DNA of 25,588 nucleotides, from the NCBI GenBank assembly GCA_020723365.1, contig DYJB01000018.1:1-25588 (forward strand), written 5' to 3'. The notes under the pieces are model-generated. The model was given only the letters and a program-made list of their open reading frames with translations, ran no database searches and was not told the DNA's origin. This DNA is from Candidatus Aquidulcis sp. GTDB taxonomy: Bacteria > Chloroflexota > Anaerolineae > Anaerolineales > E44-bin32. Below, in pieces: positions 1 to 7,798 of this stretch. Each line of letters starts with the position of its first letter. Positions within the stretch are counted from its first letter, which is position 1. The translations under genes were made by a program, and so were the position numbers.

Positions 1-2
1 GG

Positions 3-1610
3 AGCGAATGGGGGCCGGTGACGCAGGCCATGGTCGCCATGGTCTACGGCGACAATCCGACGCACGCGCCGAGCATGGCCTGGATGAAGACGCGCAAGGG
101 GCGCGGCTACCTGAAGTACGACAATCCGTCGCACGGCGCGCCGCACAAGATGAACAGCGAGCTGTTCTGGGAGTCGAAGAAGCCGTTCGCGGAGAAGTAC
201 GGGGCGAAGTTCGTCAACTTCGGTGGCGCGGCGCCGGCGGACGGTGCCGGCATCCAGGCCGAATTCGAGGCCAATCTCAAGGCCGTCATCGAGGTGCTGC
301 ACAAGGACCAGGCGCTGGTCGACTACCTGGCCGAGCGGCTGGTGTCGCTGGGGGAGAGCGTCCCGGAGGAGATCGCCGGCTTCCGCCTGCAAACGAAGGG
401 TGTGCCGTGGAAGGACGAGCGCCTGTTCGACTTCACCCGCTATCCGGAGGAGCTGTTCGCCAAGCCGGGGACCTCGATCGCCAACCGGGCGGCGCTGGCC
501 AAGTGGGGCGCCTGGATCAACGCCTACGCCGCCAAGGAGTACGGCCGGCCGTTGTTCATCGCCGCCTCCGCCGACCTGGCCGACTCGACCAACATCAGCG
601 GCTTCTCCGCCGGCTATGGGGACTTCAAGGGCTACGGCTGGTACGAGCGCTATGGCACGCAGGAAGGCGTGCTGCTGCCCCAGGAGATCACCGAGTTCGC
701 TAACGTCGGCATCCTGGCGGCCATGGCCACCGTGAACTTCTCCAAGGACCCCGAAAAGGAGTTCGATGGGTTCTGGGGCGCCTGCTCGACTTACGGCTCG
801 TTCTCGTACTTGAAGTACGGCATGATGCGCCTGTTCAGCCAGCTGGCGCAGGACTGCGAGCTGAAGGTGGGCAAGCTGATGTACGTGGCCGGCCACTCGG
901 GGCCGGAGACAGCCGATGACAGCCGCACGCACTTCGGCATCTTCGAGCCGTCGGTGATGCAGCTTTTCCCGCGCGGCCACATCCTCAACCTGCACCCGTG
1001 GGAGTACAACGAGGTGCCGGTGCTGCTGGGGGCGGCCTTTGCCAGCCCGGTGCCGCTGGTCGTGCTGCACCTGACGCGCCCGCCGATCACCATCCCGGAC
1101 CGCGCCAGGCTGGGCATCCCGTCGCACTTCGAGGCGGCCAAGGGCGCCTACGTCGTGCGCGACTATACCCCGGGCAAACCGCGCGGCGGTGCCATCGTGG
1201 TGCAGGGCACCAGCGCCATGGCCGGGATCGTTAAGCTGCTGCCCGAGCTCGAGGGGCGCGGGCTGAACGTCAAGATCGTGTGCGGCGCCTGCCCTGAGCT
1301 GTTCGCGCTCCAGCCGGAGGCGTACCGCGCGAACGTGCTGAGCGCGGCAGACCGGGCCGACTCGACCTTCATCTCGACCCAGTCGCGGGCTTCGATGCAG
1401 GACTGGAGCTTCAACCCGCTGGCAGGCGAGTACGCTCTGACGTCCGATTGGGACGACCGCTGGCGGACGGGCGGAACCGTTGACGAGGTGCTGGAGGAAG
1501 CGCACCTTTCGCCGGACTGGCTGCTCAAGGGCATCGAGCGCTTCGTCAAGGAACGGTCAGAGCGGCTCGAGCGGCAGATGGCTGACCTCGAGGCAGCCGG
1601 CCGCAGCTAA
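3..1610 (+). CDS. Transketolase-superfamily TPP enzyme, 5'-truncated by the window edge
   Basis: The reading frame is open to the left edge, so the N-terminal thiamine-diphosphate-binding domain is mostly missing. What remains, numbered from the GTG at 18, starts at the end of that domain (KTRKGRGY, then SHGAPHK near residues 24-44). A pyrimidine-binding domain follows (about 178-360; SADLADS, then the likely cofactor-activating Glu226 in EITEFANVG), then a C-terminal transketolase domain (about 385-510). Enzymes of this family move two-carbon units between sugar phosphates in the cytoplasm. The match is not to classical Tkt: the usual THDS...GPTHQP segment is replaced by GHSGPETADDSRTHFG, and the pyrimidine domain carries an insertion with a KDPEKEF stretch. 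A homodimeric pyruvate-dehydrogenase E1-like enzyme is a less likely alternative. The superfamily is secure; the substrate is not. A hairpin follows 28 bases after the stop. Confidence 0.85.
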   Translation, partial: SEWGPVTQAMVAMVYGDNPTHAPSMAWMKTRKGRGYLKYDNPSHGAPHKMNSELFWESKKPFAEKYGAKFVNFGGAAPADGAGIQAEFEANLKAVIEVLHKDQALVDYLAERLVSLGESVPEEIAGFRLQTKGVPWKDERLFDFTRYPEELFAKPGTSIANRAALAKWGAWINAYAAKEYGRPLFIAASADLADSTNISGFSAGYGDFKGYGWYERYGTQEGVLLPQEITEFANVGILAAMATVNFSKDPEKEFDGFWGACSTYGSFSYLKYGMMRLFSQLAQDCELKVGKLMYVAGHSGPETADDSRTHFGIFEPSVMQLFPRGHILNLHPWEYNEVPVLLGAAFASPVPLVVLHLTRPPITIPDRARLGIPSHFEAAKGAYVVRDYTPGKPRGGAIVVQGTSAMAGIVKLLPELEGRGLNVKIVCGACPELFALQPEAYRANVLSAADRADSTFISTQSRASMQDWSFNPLAGEYALTSDWDDRWRTGGTVDEVLEEAHLSPDWLLKGIERFVKERSERLERQMADLEAAGRS

Positions 1611-1637
1611 CTGTCTCCGGGGGCTGTGAGCTCTAAC

Positions 1638-1674
1638 CCGGCCTGACCCGTGGCAACGCCATCAGTCAGGCCGG
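1638..1674 (+). terminator. Composite hairpin after the transketolase-like gene
   Basis: A 10-bp perfect stem (CCGGCCTGAC at 1638-1647 with GTCAGGCCGG at 1665-1674) encloses a 4-bp inner stem (TGGC/GCCA, 1651-1661). It lies 28 bases downstream of the stop codon. There is no U-tract, so the role as terminator or 3'-end stabiliser is inferred from position. Confidence 0.45.
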
Positions 1675-1683
1675 TCCGATTCG

Positions 1684-1728
1684 ACCCACCACGTGTCACG
1701 TGGTGAAGCCACGTGACACGTGGTGGGT
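1684..1728. repeat. 20-bp perfect inverted repeat containing four CACGTG boxes
   Basis: Bases 1684-1703 pair perfectly with 1709-1728 around the 5-base loop TGAAG. Each arm is itself an odd palindrome, CCACGTG-T-CACGTGG on the left and CCACGTG-A-CACGTGG on the right, so CACGTG occurs four times (1690, 1697, 1710 and 1717). The element sits between the transketolase-like stop and the XdhC start, and its right arm covers the place where a -35 box for the TAGAAT at 1747 would lie. It could be an operator, a terminator or a dispersed REP-like repeat; the sequence alone does not decide. Confidence 0.7.
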
Positions 1729-1746
1729 TATCCCGCGGCCGAGGAG

Positions 1747-1752
1747 TAGAAT
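1747..1752 (+). promoter_or_regulatory. Possible -10 box for the XdhC-family gene
   Basis: TAGAAT matches five of six positions of the sigma70 -10 consensus and lies 68 bases before the XdhC start codon. No good -35 box is visible at 16-18 bases upstream, where the right arm of the large inverted repeat lies. Weakly supported. Confidence 0.3.
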
Positions 1753-1819
1753 CGATCGCGGTGGGGAGGGCAGGGGGCAAGGGCGCCGATCGGGGCGCCT
1801 TCCGGAAGGCGAGGTCACT

Positions 1820-2914
1820 ATGCGCGAGATCCTCCCGGACGTCGAGCGCTGGCTGGGCGAGGGCAAAGCCGTCGCCGTCGCCACCATCACCAAGACCTGG
1901 GGCTCCTCGCCGAGGGCGGCCGGGTCGAAAATGGCAGTCTGCGCCGACGGCGCCATGGCCGGATCGGTCAGCGGCGGGTGTGTCGAGTCGGCCGTGGTCC
2001 AGGAAGCGCTCCAGGTCCTCAAGAGCGGCAAGCCGAAGCAGCTTCACTATGGGGTCAGCGATGATCAGGCCTGGGAGGTCGGGCTGGCCTGTGGGGGTCA
2101 GATCGACCTTCTGGTCGAGCCTCTGTCGGCTTGGCGAGCAGCCGCGGCAGGGAAGACGTCAGCCTATGACACGCTCGTCAAGGCGCTGCGCGAGGAACGC
2201 CCCGTGGTCCGAGCCGTCCTGCTGCGCCGGGGCGATGTGCCCACCTGGGAGCAGGCGGCGTTTCCGTGGGATTCCGCACCGGCCGGCTCGCTGCCTTCCG
2301 GATTGTGGGAGATCGCCGGCGCCGAGGCCGACCGTCTGCTGAGCGGCGGCGTCTCGGGAGTCCGCACGCACACGCTCCACGGCGAAGGGATGGAGGTCTT
2401 CTATGACCTCGAACTCCCCCCGCCGACACTCGTCATTGTCGGCGGCGTGCACATCGGCATCGAGCTGGCACGTCTGGCGAAGCCGCTGGGCTTCCGCGTG
2501 ATCGTGGTGGACCCGCGCCGGGCGTTCGGCGATCCGGCGCGCTTCCCGATGGCCGACCGCGTGGTCGCCGAGTGGCCGGCCGAGGCGCTGGCCGCCATCG
2601 GCCTGACGCCCTCCACCGCCGTCACCGCTGTCTCGCACGATCCCAAGATCGATGATCCCGCCCTCATCAGCGCCCTGCGCAGCCCCGCCTTCTACATCGG
2701 CGCCTTGGGCAGCGCCGAGACCAATCGGCAGCGCCGCAAGCGCCTGATGGAAGCCGGCGTGAAGGAGGCCGACCTGGCGCGGCTGCGAGCGCCGATCGGC
2801 CTCAACCTGGGGGGCCGGGCGCCGGCCGAGATCGCCCTGGCCGTCCTGGCCGAGATCGTGGCCACGCGCGCGGGCTCGCCTCTCGCTGAGCGAGGACCGT
2901 CCGGCGGCGCCTGA
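1820..2914 (+). CDS. XdhC/CoxI-family protein (molybdoenzyme maturation type)
   Basis: A 364-residue protein with the two-domain XdhC/CoxI layout. The N-terminal domain (about 1-90) carries TKTWGSSPRAAGSKM and SGGCVESAVVQEA. The C-terminal Rossmann domain (about 200-355) carries LVIVGGVHIGIELARLAKPLG, YIGALGSAETNRQRR and RAPIGLNLGG with PAEIALAVLAEIVA. Characterised relatives bind molybdenum cofactor and help its sulfuration and insertion into xanthine dehydrogenase or CO dehydrogenase. No molybdoenzyme subunit is present in this window, so its client is unknown. The ATG at 1820 is preferred over in-frame starts back to 1700 because a purine-rich GGAAGGCGAGG precedes it and the family homology begins there; the upstream codons run through the inverted repeat. 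The usual GAGHV nucleotide-loop motif is changed to GGVHI. It converges on the sulfatase-like gene 33 bases away. Confidence 0.88.
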   Translation: MREILPDVERWLGEGKAVAVATITKTWGSSPRAAGSKMAVCADGAMAGSVSGGCVESAVVQEALQVLKSGKPKQLHYGVSDDQAWEVGLACGGQIDLLVEPLSAWRAAAAGKTSAYDTLVKALREERPVVRAVLLRRGDVPTWEQAAFPWDSAPAGSLPSGLWEIAGAEADRLLSGGVSGVRTHTLHGEGMEVFYDLELPPPTLVIVGGVHIGIELARLAKPLGFRVIVVDPRRAFGDPARFPMADRVVAEWPAEALAAIGLTPSTAVTAVSHDPKIDDPALISALRSPAFYIGALGSAETNRQRRKRLMEAGVKEADLARLRAPIGLNLGGRAPAEIALAVLAEIVATRAGSPLAERGPSGGA

Positions 2915-2947
2915 CTGCCCGCGCGGGTCTTTCCTTGCGCGAACCAC

Positions 2948-4531
2948 TCAATCCTGGAAGCCGGCGACGGGCGTTGGCGAAGGCTGGCAGGCGGGAGAGG
3001 TCTCGGGAACCGGCGAGACCGAGGCCGCATCCATGTACGCTTCATCGGCGAGAAGGCCATACGAGGTAGCGAAGTAGGAATCGAAGATCGTGCGGAAGGT
3101 GTTCACCGGCGAGATTGCCGGGTAGATCGCGCCGCCCAAGCCGTGGGGCAAGTAGAATGCGTTGAGGATGCTCAGATAGCCCGAGTCATCCCCCGAGGGA
3201 TAGACGCCCGTGTCCCCCTGCAACACGATGATCGGTGGGGTGGGGGAGCTGGCCAAGATGGCGCCAACAATCTCAAGCAGCTGCCGATTCGCGAACTGCA
3301 CCCCGTTGACGTACCCCGCCCGCCAGTAGTCCGAGTCGACCGCGCCTCCGCCCCTCCCCCCGTAGTACCCAGGATCGAGCAGGATGCTCCCGTCGGCGGC
3401 GAACACGTGCGGAACGTGCGGGATGAGCACGTGAGCGAAGGTGAACGTGGGCTCGGCGATGGCCGAGATGCGCGGGAGATGGTCCAGGATGAAGAGTTGC
3501 CGCTGAATGTGGCCCTGGTAGGGATAGTTGACCAGGCGCGAGGCCGGGTCAAGGGCCTGCTTACGCGCGTCTGCGAGAGCGAGGATGGCCGTGCTCTTCA
3601 AGAACAGCGAGTCGAGTGGCGCCAGCCTCTGGAGATCAAGGGACTCCATCCCCGGGCCAAGGTAGTAGTCGGCATCCGTGAGCCTGGTCCATTCGAAGCC
3701 AGTGTCGAACGCGACCGTCTTGTAGCCCAGCAATTCCAGACTGCCGCGGACGACACTGTGCTTGATGCGCCCCGAGAGGGCCTCCGCTGTGAGTGGCTCC
3801 TCGCCCCGGCGACCGCCGGGCAGGTACTCCAGGCTGAGCGCAGACGCCAGGGACGTGTGCGTGGCGCCGTAGTTCGCGCGGCTGCACTCGGCCACGACGA
3901 ATCCTAGTTGGCGCAGTTCCTGGAGGAAAGGCTCATTGTCAAGGCCGTACTCGCGCTGCATGATATCTCGGCGTGAGTAGGTGTCGAGGATGATGTAGTA
4001 GATGTCGGGCAGCGGGTCTCCGGCGGCGACAGAGAGGCGCTGCGCCGACGACGCCAGGCTGATGGCCTCCTGAGCGCTGCGGGTGAGCAATGCTTCGACG
4101 GCTGCGATGCGCCCCAGTGGGATGGCCAGTAGGATCAGCGAGGCGAGATTGAGAGAGCGTGTAAGGCCGTTGGAGATACCGGGCTGCCTGATCAGCCGCC
4201 ACAGCCCGAAAACCAGCAGTCCGGCATACACCGGAAGCAACACCCGGTGACGCCCGAGGTTGACGCCGAGGATCGGCTGCGCCTCGAGCAAGTGATATAC
4301 GTGCCCGTAGGAGAAGAAGAGTAGCAATAGGAAGAGCGCTGCCAGGGCCGCCCGGGTGTGGTCGCGCAACACCGCTCGGAACACGGCAAAGGCCAGTCCC
4401 GCCACGAGCAGTGTGGCGAGCAAGGGCCGCAGGACCGCTGCCGCCTCCACCTCGCGTATGTTCTCGCTCAAGAGGGCCAGAGGGGGGTAGAAGGCGAAGG
4501 TGAGAAGGTAGAGCGGGACCCGCTTGAGCAT
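2948..4531 (-). CDS. Membrane-anchored sulfatase-like (alkaline phosphatase superfamily) protein
   Basis: 527 residues. The first 145 residues hold about five hydrophobic segments (near 5-22, 35-54, 61-77, 97-113 and 127-145), followed by an extracytoplasmic domain with the alkaline-phosphatase/sulfatase fold. Visible landmarks are PDIYYIILDTYSR with the likely metal ligand Asp183, the segment ANYGATHTSLASALS (219-233) where the nucleophile would lie, HVLIPHVPHVF (His367, His372, His375) and LQGDTG with Asp440. In most relatives this last motif reads DHG; here the histidine is threonine, so metal binding may be altered. The tail is proline-rich (SPTPVAG). Relatives transfer or hydrolyse phosphate or sulfate groups on envelope polymers; the substrate here is unknown. 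The gene stands alone, with about 230 gene-free bases upstream and a convergent XdhC gene downstream. Confidence 0.82.
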   Translation of the reverse strand: MLKRVPLYLLTFAFYPPLALLSENIREVEAAAVLRPLLATLLVAGLAFAVFRAVLRDHTRAALAALFLLLLFFSYGHVYHLLEAQPILGVNLGRHRVLLPVYAGLLVFGLWRLIRQPGISNGLTRSLNLASLILLAIPLGRIAAVEALLTRSAQEAISLASSAQRLSVAAGDPLPDIYYIILDTYSRRDIMQREYGLDNEPFLQELRQLGFVVAECSRANYGATHTSLASALSLEYLPGGRRGEEPLTAEALSGRIKHSVVRGSLELLGYKTVAFDTGFEWTRLTDADYYLGPGMESLDLQRLAPLDSLFLKSTAILALADARKQALDPASRLVNYPYQGHIQRQLFILDHLPRISAIAEPTFTFAHVLIPHVPHVFAADGSILLDPGYYGGRGGGAVDSDYWRAGYVNGVQFANRQLLEIVGAILASSPTPPIIVLQGDTGVYPSGDDSGYLSILNAFYLPHGLGGAIYPAISPVNTFRTIFDSYFATSYGLLADEAYMDAASVSPVPETSPACQPSPTPVAGFQD

Positions 4532-4632
4532 AGGACCCTTGGGCTGGAATGCGCTCGTGGCTTGGCTGCCTCTAGGCTAGGGTGCTCCCGGCAGAAGCGG
4601 ACACCCGCAACCCTCGGGACCACGCACCCTGC

Positions 4633-4638
4633 TATTCT
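4633..4638 (-). promoter_or_regulatory. Possible -10 box for the sulfatase-like gene
   Basis: Read on the minus strand this is TAGAAT, about 100 bases before the start codon at 4531, in the gap 4532-4760 that otherwise holds no gene. There is no recognisable -35 box at 17 bases. Confidence 0.25.
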
Positions 4639-4708
4639 AGCGTATCGGAGCGGGCGGGCGGTGACCGCTGACGCTGCGCACTGCCGCGGAACGGTGGTGG
4701 GGGACGGA

Positions 4709-4732
4709 CAGGGGGCGCCGGAGCGCCCCCTG
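4709..4732 (-). terminator. GC hairpin after the HELGH peptidase gene
   Basis: CAGGGGGCGC pairs with GCGCCCCCTG around a 4-base loop CGGA, a 10-bp perfect stem. It lies about 30 bases beyond the stop of the minus-strand peptidase gene. No U-tract follows on that strand, so the terminator role rests on position. Confidence 0.4.
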
Positions 4733-4760
4733 AGGTTTGCGAGCGGCTTGATCGATTCGC

Positions 4761-6341
4761 TCAGGACAGCGAGCGCACGAAGTACTTGGGGTTGAGGGGC
4801 TCGCCGGTGGCGGTCTTCACGTGGCCGCTCCAGTCCTCGCGCGCCCCGGGCTTGAAGACGCGCTCCATCAGCCAGCGACCGGCCTTCTTCTGGCCGACGA
4901 TCCCGCCGGCAGTGCGCAGGATGCGGTCGCGGAACTGCTCCGCCACCAGGTGGCCGAGCTCATAGTTGTGGTAGTAGACAGGCGCCAGGGCGACGTGGAT
5001 CTTGGCCGCCCAGTCCGGCTGCCTGCGGCCCTCCGGCCGGGACACCATCTGATAGCGCTCGACCAGATCCCACCACAGCGTGTCCAGGTCGCGCTCGGGA
5101 TCGGCATACAGCGCCATCTCGAAGTAGGTCATCACCAGGCACCAGCGGGTGAAGATCAGCCCGGCGGCACGATCGATGTCCCTGGCGGCCGACGACAGCC
5201 GCAAGGCTTCCCGCTTCGGCAAGCCAAGGATGACGTTCAACCACGTCGGGTCGGTGGCCAGGCCGCCCATGAAGATGGCGACAGCCTCCGTGGAAAGCGT
5301 GTGCGCCGGGGTCCGCACCATCCAGGGCAGGGCGCGGTCGATGTACTTGTCGTAGACGCCATGGCCGAGCTCGTGCAGGATGGTGGACGCCCAGCGGCGT
5401 GTGGGGACCAGGTTGTTCAGCGTGCGGACATCGCCTTCGCGGTCGATGTGAATGCAGAAGGCGTGCTGGTTCTTGCCAGGGCGGGCGTACAGGTCGGAGC
5501 GGGCGAGGATGTCGCGCACCTCCATGCCCAGGCCGTCGTAGGTGGCGGTGGCCAGCGCCACCAGGTCCTTGCCTTCGAACAGCCCGTCCATGTCGACCTC
5601 GCCCAGGAGCGGAACCTCCTGGAAGAAGCGATCGCCGTAGTGCCAGGGGCGCAGGGCGCTGCGGGCGACGTCGAAGTGGGCCGAGCGCAGCCCGTTGATG
5701 CGCCCCATCAGCGCCGCGTGGGGCTGGCGTGTGGCGGCCTCGAGGTCGGCAAACAGGCTGAGCAGTTCGTTCTCGTCGATTTCATCCATCGCCAGGGCGC
5801 GCTGGAAGTGGTCGCGGAAGCCCTGCGTGCGGGCGGCCCGGTTGCGGACGCGCGCCAGCTGGCGGATGCTCTGCGCCACTTCAACACCCACCTGCTTGCT
5901 TGCCTCCCACGCCTCCTGCACCTCGGCCGAGCTCCGGCTCTTGTGCAGGATGGCTTCGAGCTCATTGTCGTTGAGCTCCTTGCCGCCGACGCGGCCGCGG
6001 AAGTTCAGGTACTTGCCGCGCACGTCGGCTTCGAGCCGCGTCAGCTCGTCGATGGCGGCGTCGTCCTGCTGGTTGCGGGCGGCGGTCAGGTAGACCAGCT
6101 TGAGCTGGCGGGCGAGAAGAGGGTCGCCGGCGGCGCGGGCATCGTGGAGTTGCTTGGCCTGGAGGTAGCGCGGGCGGTCGGCCCAGAAGCGCATCCAGGC
6201 GGCCTGGGCATCCTGGTTGCGCTGATTGGCTTCGGGCGTGCCGCTGACGGCCGCTTCCCATTCAGCCAGCTGATAGGCCTTGTCGATCGGGCGCACAGCC
6301 TCCACGGTCTCAGCAACGAAGGTTTCCACGGTCGCGGCCAC
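4761..6341 (-). CDS. HELGH zinc metallopeptidase (M2/M3-like gluzincin)
   Basis: 526 residues, largely alpha-helical by composition, without signal peptide, so probably cytoplasmic. The zinc site is clear: HELGH at 323-327, with the likely third ligand Glu352 in LSTEAVAIF 25 residues on. The stretch RQLARVRNRAARTQGF followed by ELLSLFADLEAATRQP (about 160-207) resembles the M2 (ACE-like) and M3 helical lids. These enzymes cleave short peptides or release dipeptides; the substrate is not predictable. The GTG start at 6341 is supported by AGGAGG seven bases upstream. It is divergent from coaBC and shares a 204-base control region with it. It is not a close copy of the oligoendopeptidase at 22196, which has a different N-terminal half. 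Confidence 0.87.
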   Translation of the reverse strand: MAATVETFVAETVEAVRPIDKAYQLAEWEAAVSGTPEANQRNQDAQAAWMRFWADRPRYLQAKQLHDARAAGDPLLARQLKLVYLTAARNQQDDAAIDELTRLEADVRGKYLNFRGRVGGKELNDNELEAILHKSRSSAEVQEAWEASKQVGVEVAQSIRQLARVRNRAARTQGFRDHFQRALAMDEIDENELLSLFADLEAATRQPHAALMGRINGLRSAHFDVARSALRPWHYGDRFFQEVPLLGEVDMDGLFEGKDLVALATATYDGLGMEVRDILARSDLYARPGKNQHAFCIHIDREGDVRTLNNLVPTRRWASTILHELGHGVYDKYIDRALPWMVRTPAHTLSTEAVAIFMGGLATDPTWLNVILGLPKREALRLSSAARDIDRAAGLIFTRWCLVMTYFEMALYADPERDLDTLWWDLVERYQMVSRPEGRRQPDWAAKIHVALAPVYYHNYELGHLVAEQFRDRILRTAGGIVGQKKAGRWLMERVFKPGAREDWSGHVKTATGEPLNPKYFVRSLS

Positions 6342-6388
6342 AGGTCATCCTCCTGCATGAGGCGGGTCGAATAGGTTCGGGGAACGGA

Positions 6389-6394
6389 AGTATA
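6389..6394 (-). promoter_or_regulatory. Extended -10 box for the HELGH peptidase gene
   Basis: On the minus strand the sequence reads TGC-TATACT, an extended -10 element (TGn plus a five-of-six hexamer), 47 bases upstream of the GTG start. The -35 region is GC-rich and not consensus, as extended -10 promoters allow. Confidence 0.5.
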
Positions 6395-6456
6395 GCATCC
6401 GGCGGGTCCGCCGCCGAGATCGGAGACTCGCTGCCGCTGGGGTCCGGCAGGCGTGC

Positions 6457-6462
6457 GATAAT
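6457..6462 (+). promoter_or_regulatory. Extended -10 box for coaBC
   Basis: TGC-GATAAT gives an extended -10 element 83 bases upstream of the chosen coaBC start, pointing away from the peptidase promoter at 6389-6394. No -35 consensus is seen. Confidence 0.45.
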
Positions 6463-6545
6463 GGCGAGGCAACACCCGCCGGCGGTAGTAGCCCGGGGTG
6501 GCCCGGGACGGGCTGCCAGGCCGAGGAACGAGGAAGGGCATGACG

Positions 6546-7787
6546 ATGAGCGACAACCCCGACGCCATCCCGATCCTGAACGGCCGCCGCCTGCTGCTTG
6601 GCGTGTGCGGCTCGATCGCCGCCTACAAGGCCGCCGACCTGGCCTCCAAGCTGACCCAGGCGGGCGCCCAGGTCGACGTGCTCCTGACCGAGGCGGCCAC
6701 GCGCTTCGTCTCGCCGCTCACCTTCCAGTCCGTCACCGGCCGCAGGGCCTGGACGGACGCCGACCTGTGGGGACCCGAAGCGCACATCCTGCATGTTGAA
6801 TTGGGTCGGGGAGCCGACCTGCTGGTCATCGCGCCGGCGACGGCAACGACGCTTGCCCGCCTGGCCCACGGCAGAGCCGACAACCTGCTGGCGTTGACGG
6901 CGCTGGCGGTGCGCTGCCCCCTGCTGCTGGCCCCGGCCATGGATGCCGGCATGTTCGAGCACGCCGCCACACAGGAGAACCTGCGCACGCTCCAGGGGCG
7001 CGGCGCCACTATCGCCGGGCCGGGTGAGGGGCGTATGGCCTCCGGGCTCGTCGGGCGCGGGCGGATGCTCGACCCGGTGGAGCTGGTGGGCCACATCCGG
7101 CTGACGCTGGGCGCCGGTGGGCCGCTGCGCGGCCGCTCGGTTGTCGTGACCGCCGGGGGTACGCAGGAGCCGCTCGACCCGGTGCGTGTGCTCGCCAATC
7201 GCTCCTCGGGCAAGCAGGGCTACGCCCTGGCGCAGGCGGCGCTCGATCGCGGCGCGGCCGTGACCCTCATCAGCGGCCCGACAGGCTTGACGACGCCGCA
7301 GGGCGCCCGGCGCATTGACGTGGAGACTGCCTCCGCCCTGCAGCAGGCGACGCTGGCGGAAGCCGGCAAGGCCGATGTGCTGATCATGGCGGCGGCTGTG
7401 GCCGACTTCCGCCCGGCGACCGTGTCCGGCGACAAGATCAAGCGCGGCAGCGGAGGGTTGACGCTCAAGCTCGAGCCAACGGAGGACATTCTGCGCGCCG
7501 TGGGCGAGGCAAAGCGAAAGGGCGGCCGCCCGTCCGTCGTCGTCGGATTCGCGGCTGAGAGCCGCGACCTGATCGCCAACGCCGGTGCCAAGCGCATCGC
7601 CAAGGGCGTCTCGCTGATGGTGGCCAACGACATCACGGCGCCGGGCGCCGGCTTCGGCGTAGACACCAACCGTGTGACGCTCATCGGCGCCGACGGCGCG
7701 CCTCAGAATCTCCCGCTGCTGTCGAAAGCGGCTGTGGCCGAGGTCGTGCTCGATCGCGTCGTCGACTTGCTGAGCAAGGTGAGCTGA
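6546..7787 (+). CDS. coaBC: Bifunctional phosphopantothenoylcysteine decarboxylase/phosphopantothenate-cysteine ligase
   Basis: 413 residues. It joins cysteine to 4'-phosphopantothenate and decarboxylates the product to 4'-phosphopantetheine in coenzyme A synthesis. The FMN-binding CoaC half (1-185) has GVCGSIAAYKAADL, the active-site His83 in HVELGRGADLLVIAPATA, and PAMDAGMF. The CoaB half (195-413) has VVVTAGGTQEPLDPVRVLANRSSGKQG, AAVADFRP, KIKR and EPTEDIL. Two residues differ from characterised enzymes: the Asn of PAMN is Asp133, and the Cys of the ACG loop is serine in GRMASGLVGRGRM (Ser166). ATG 6546 is chosen because AGGAAGG lies eight bases before it; ATG 6540 is an alternative. The next gene starts 12 bases downstream, suggesting cotranscription. 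Confidence 0.95.
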   Translation: MSDNPDAIPILNGRRLLLGVCGSIAAYKAADLASKLTQAGAQVDVLLTEAATRFVSPLTFQSVTGRRAWTDADLWGPEAHILHVELGRGADLLVIAPATATTLARLAHGRADNLLALTALAVRCPLLLAPAMDAGMFEHAATQENLRTLQGRGATIAGPGEGRMASGLVGRGRMLDPVELVGHIRLTLGAGGPLRGRSVVVTAGGTQEPLDPVRVLANRSSGKQGYALAQAALDRGAAVTLISGPTGLTTPQGARRIDVETASALQQATLAEAGKADVLIMAAAVADFRPATVSGDKIKRGSGGLTLKLEPTEDILRAVGEAKRKGGRPSVVVGFAAESRDLIANAGAKRIAKGVSLMVANDITAPGAGFGVDTNRVTLIGADGAPQNLPLLSKAAVAEVVLDRVVDLLSKVS

Positions 7788-7798
7788 GGCGCCGGGGC

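Noticed and set aside
4821..6374. 517-residue plus-strand frame opposite the HELGH peptidase
   Set aside because: Antisense shadow of a gene with an intact zinc site; no domain is recognisable.
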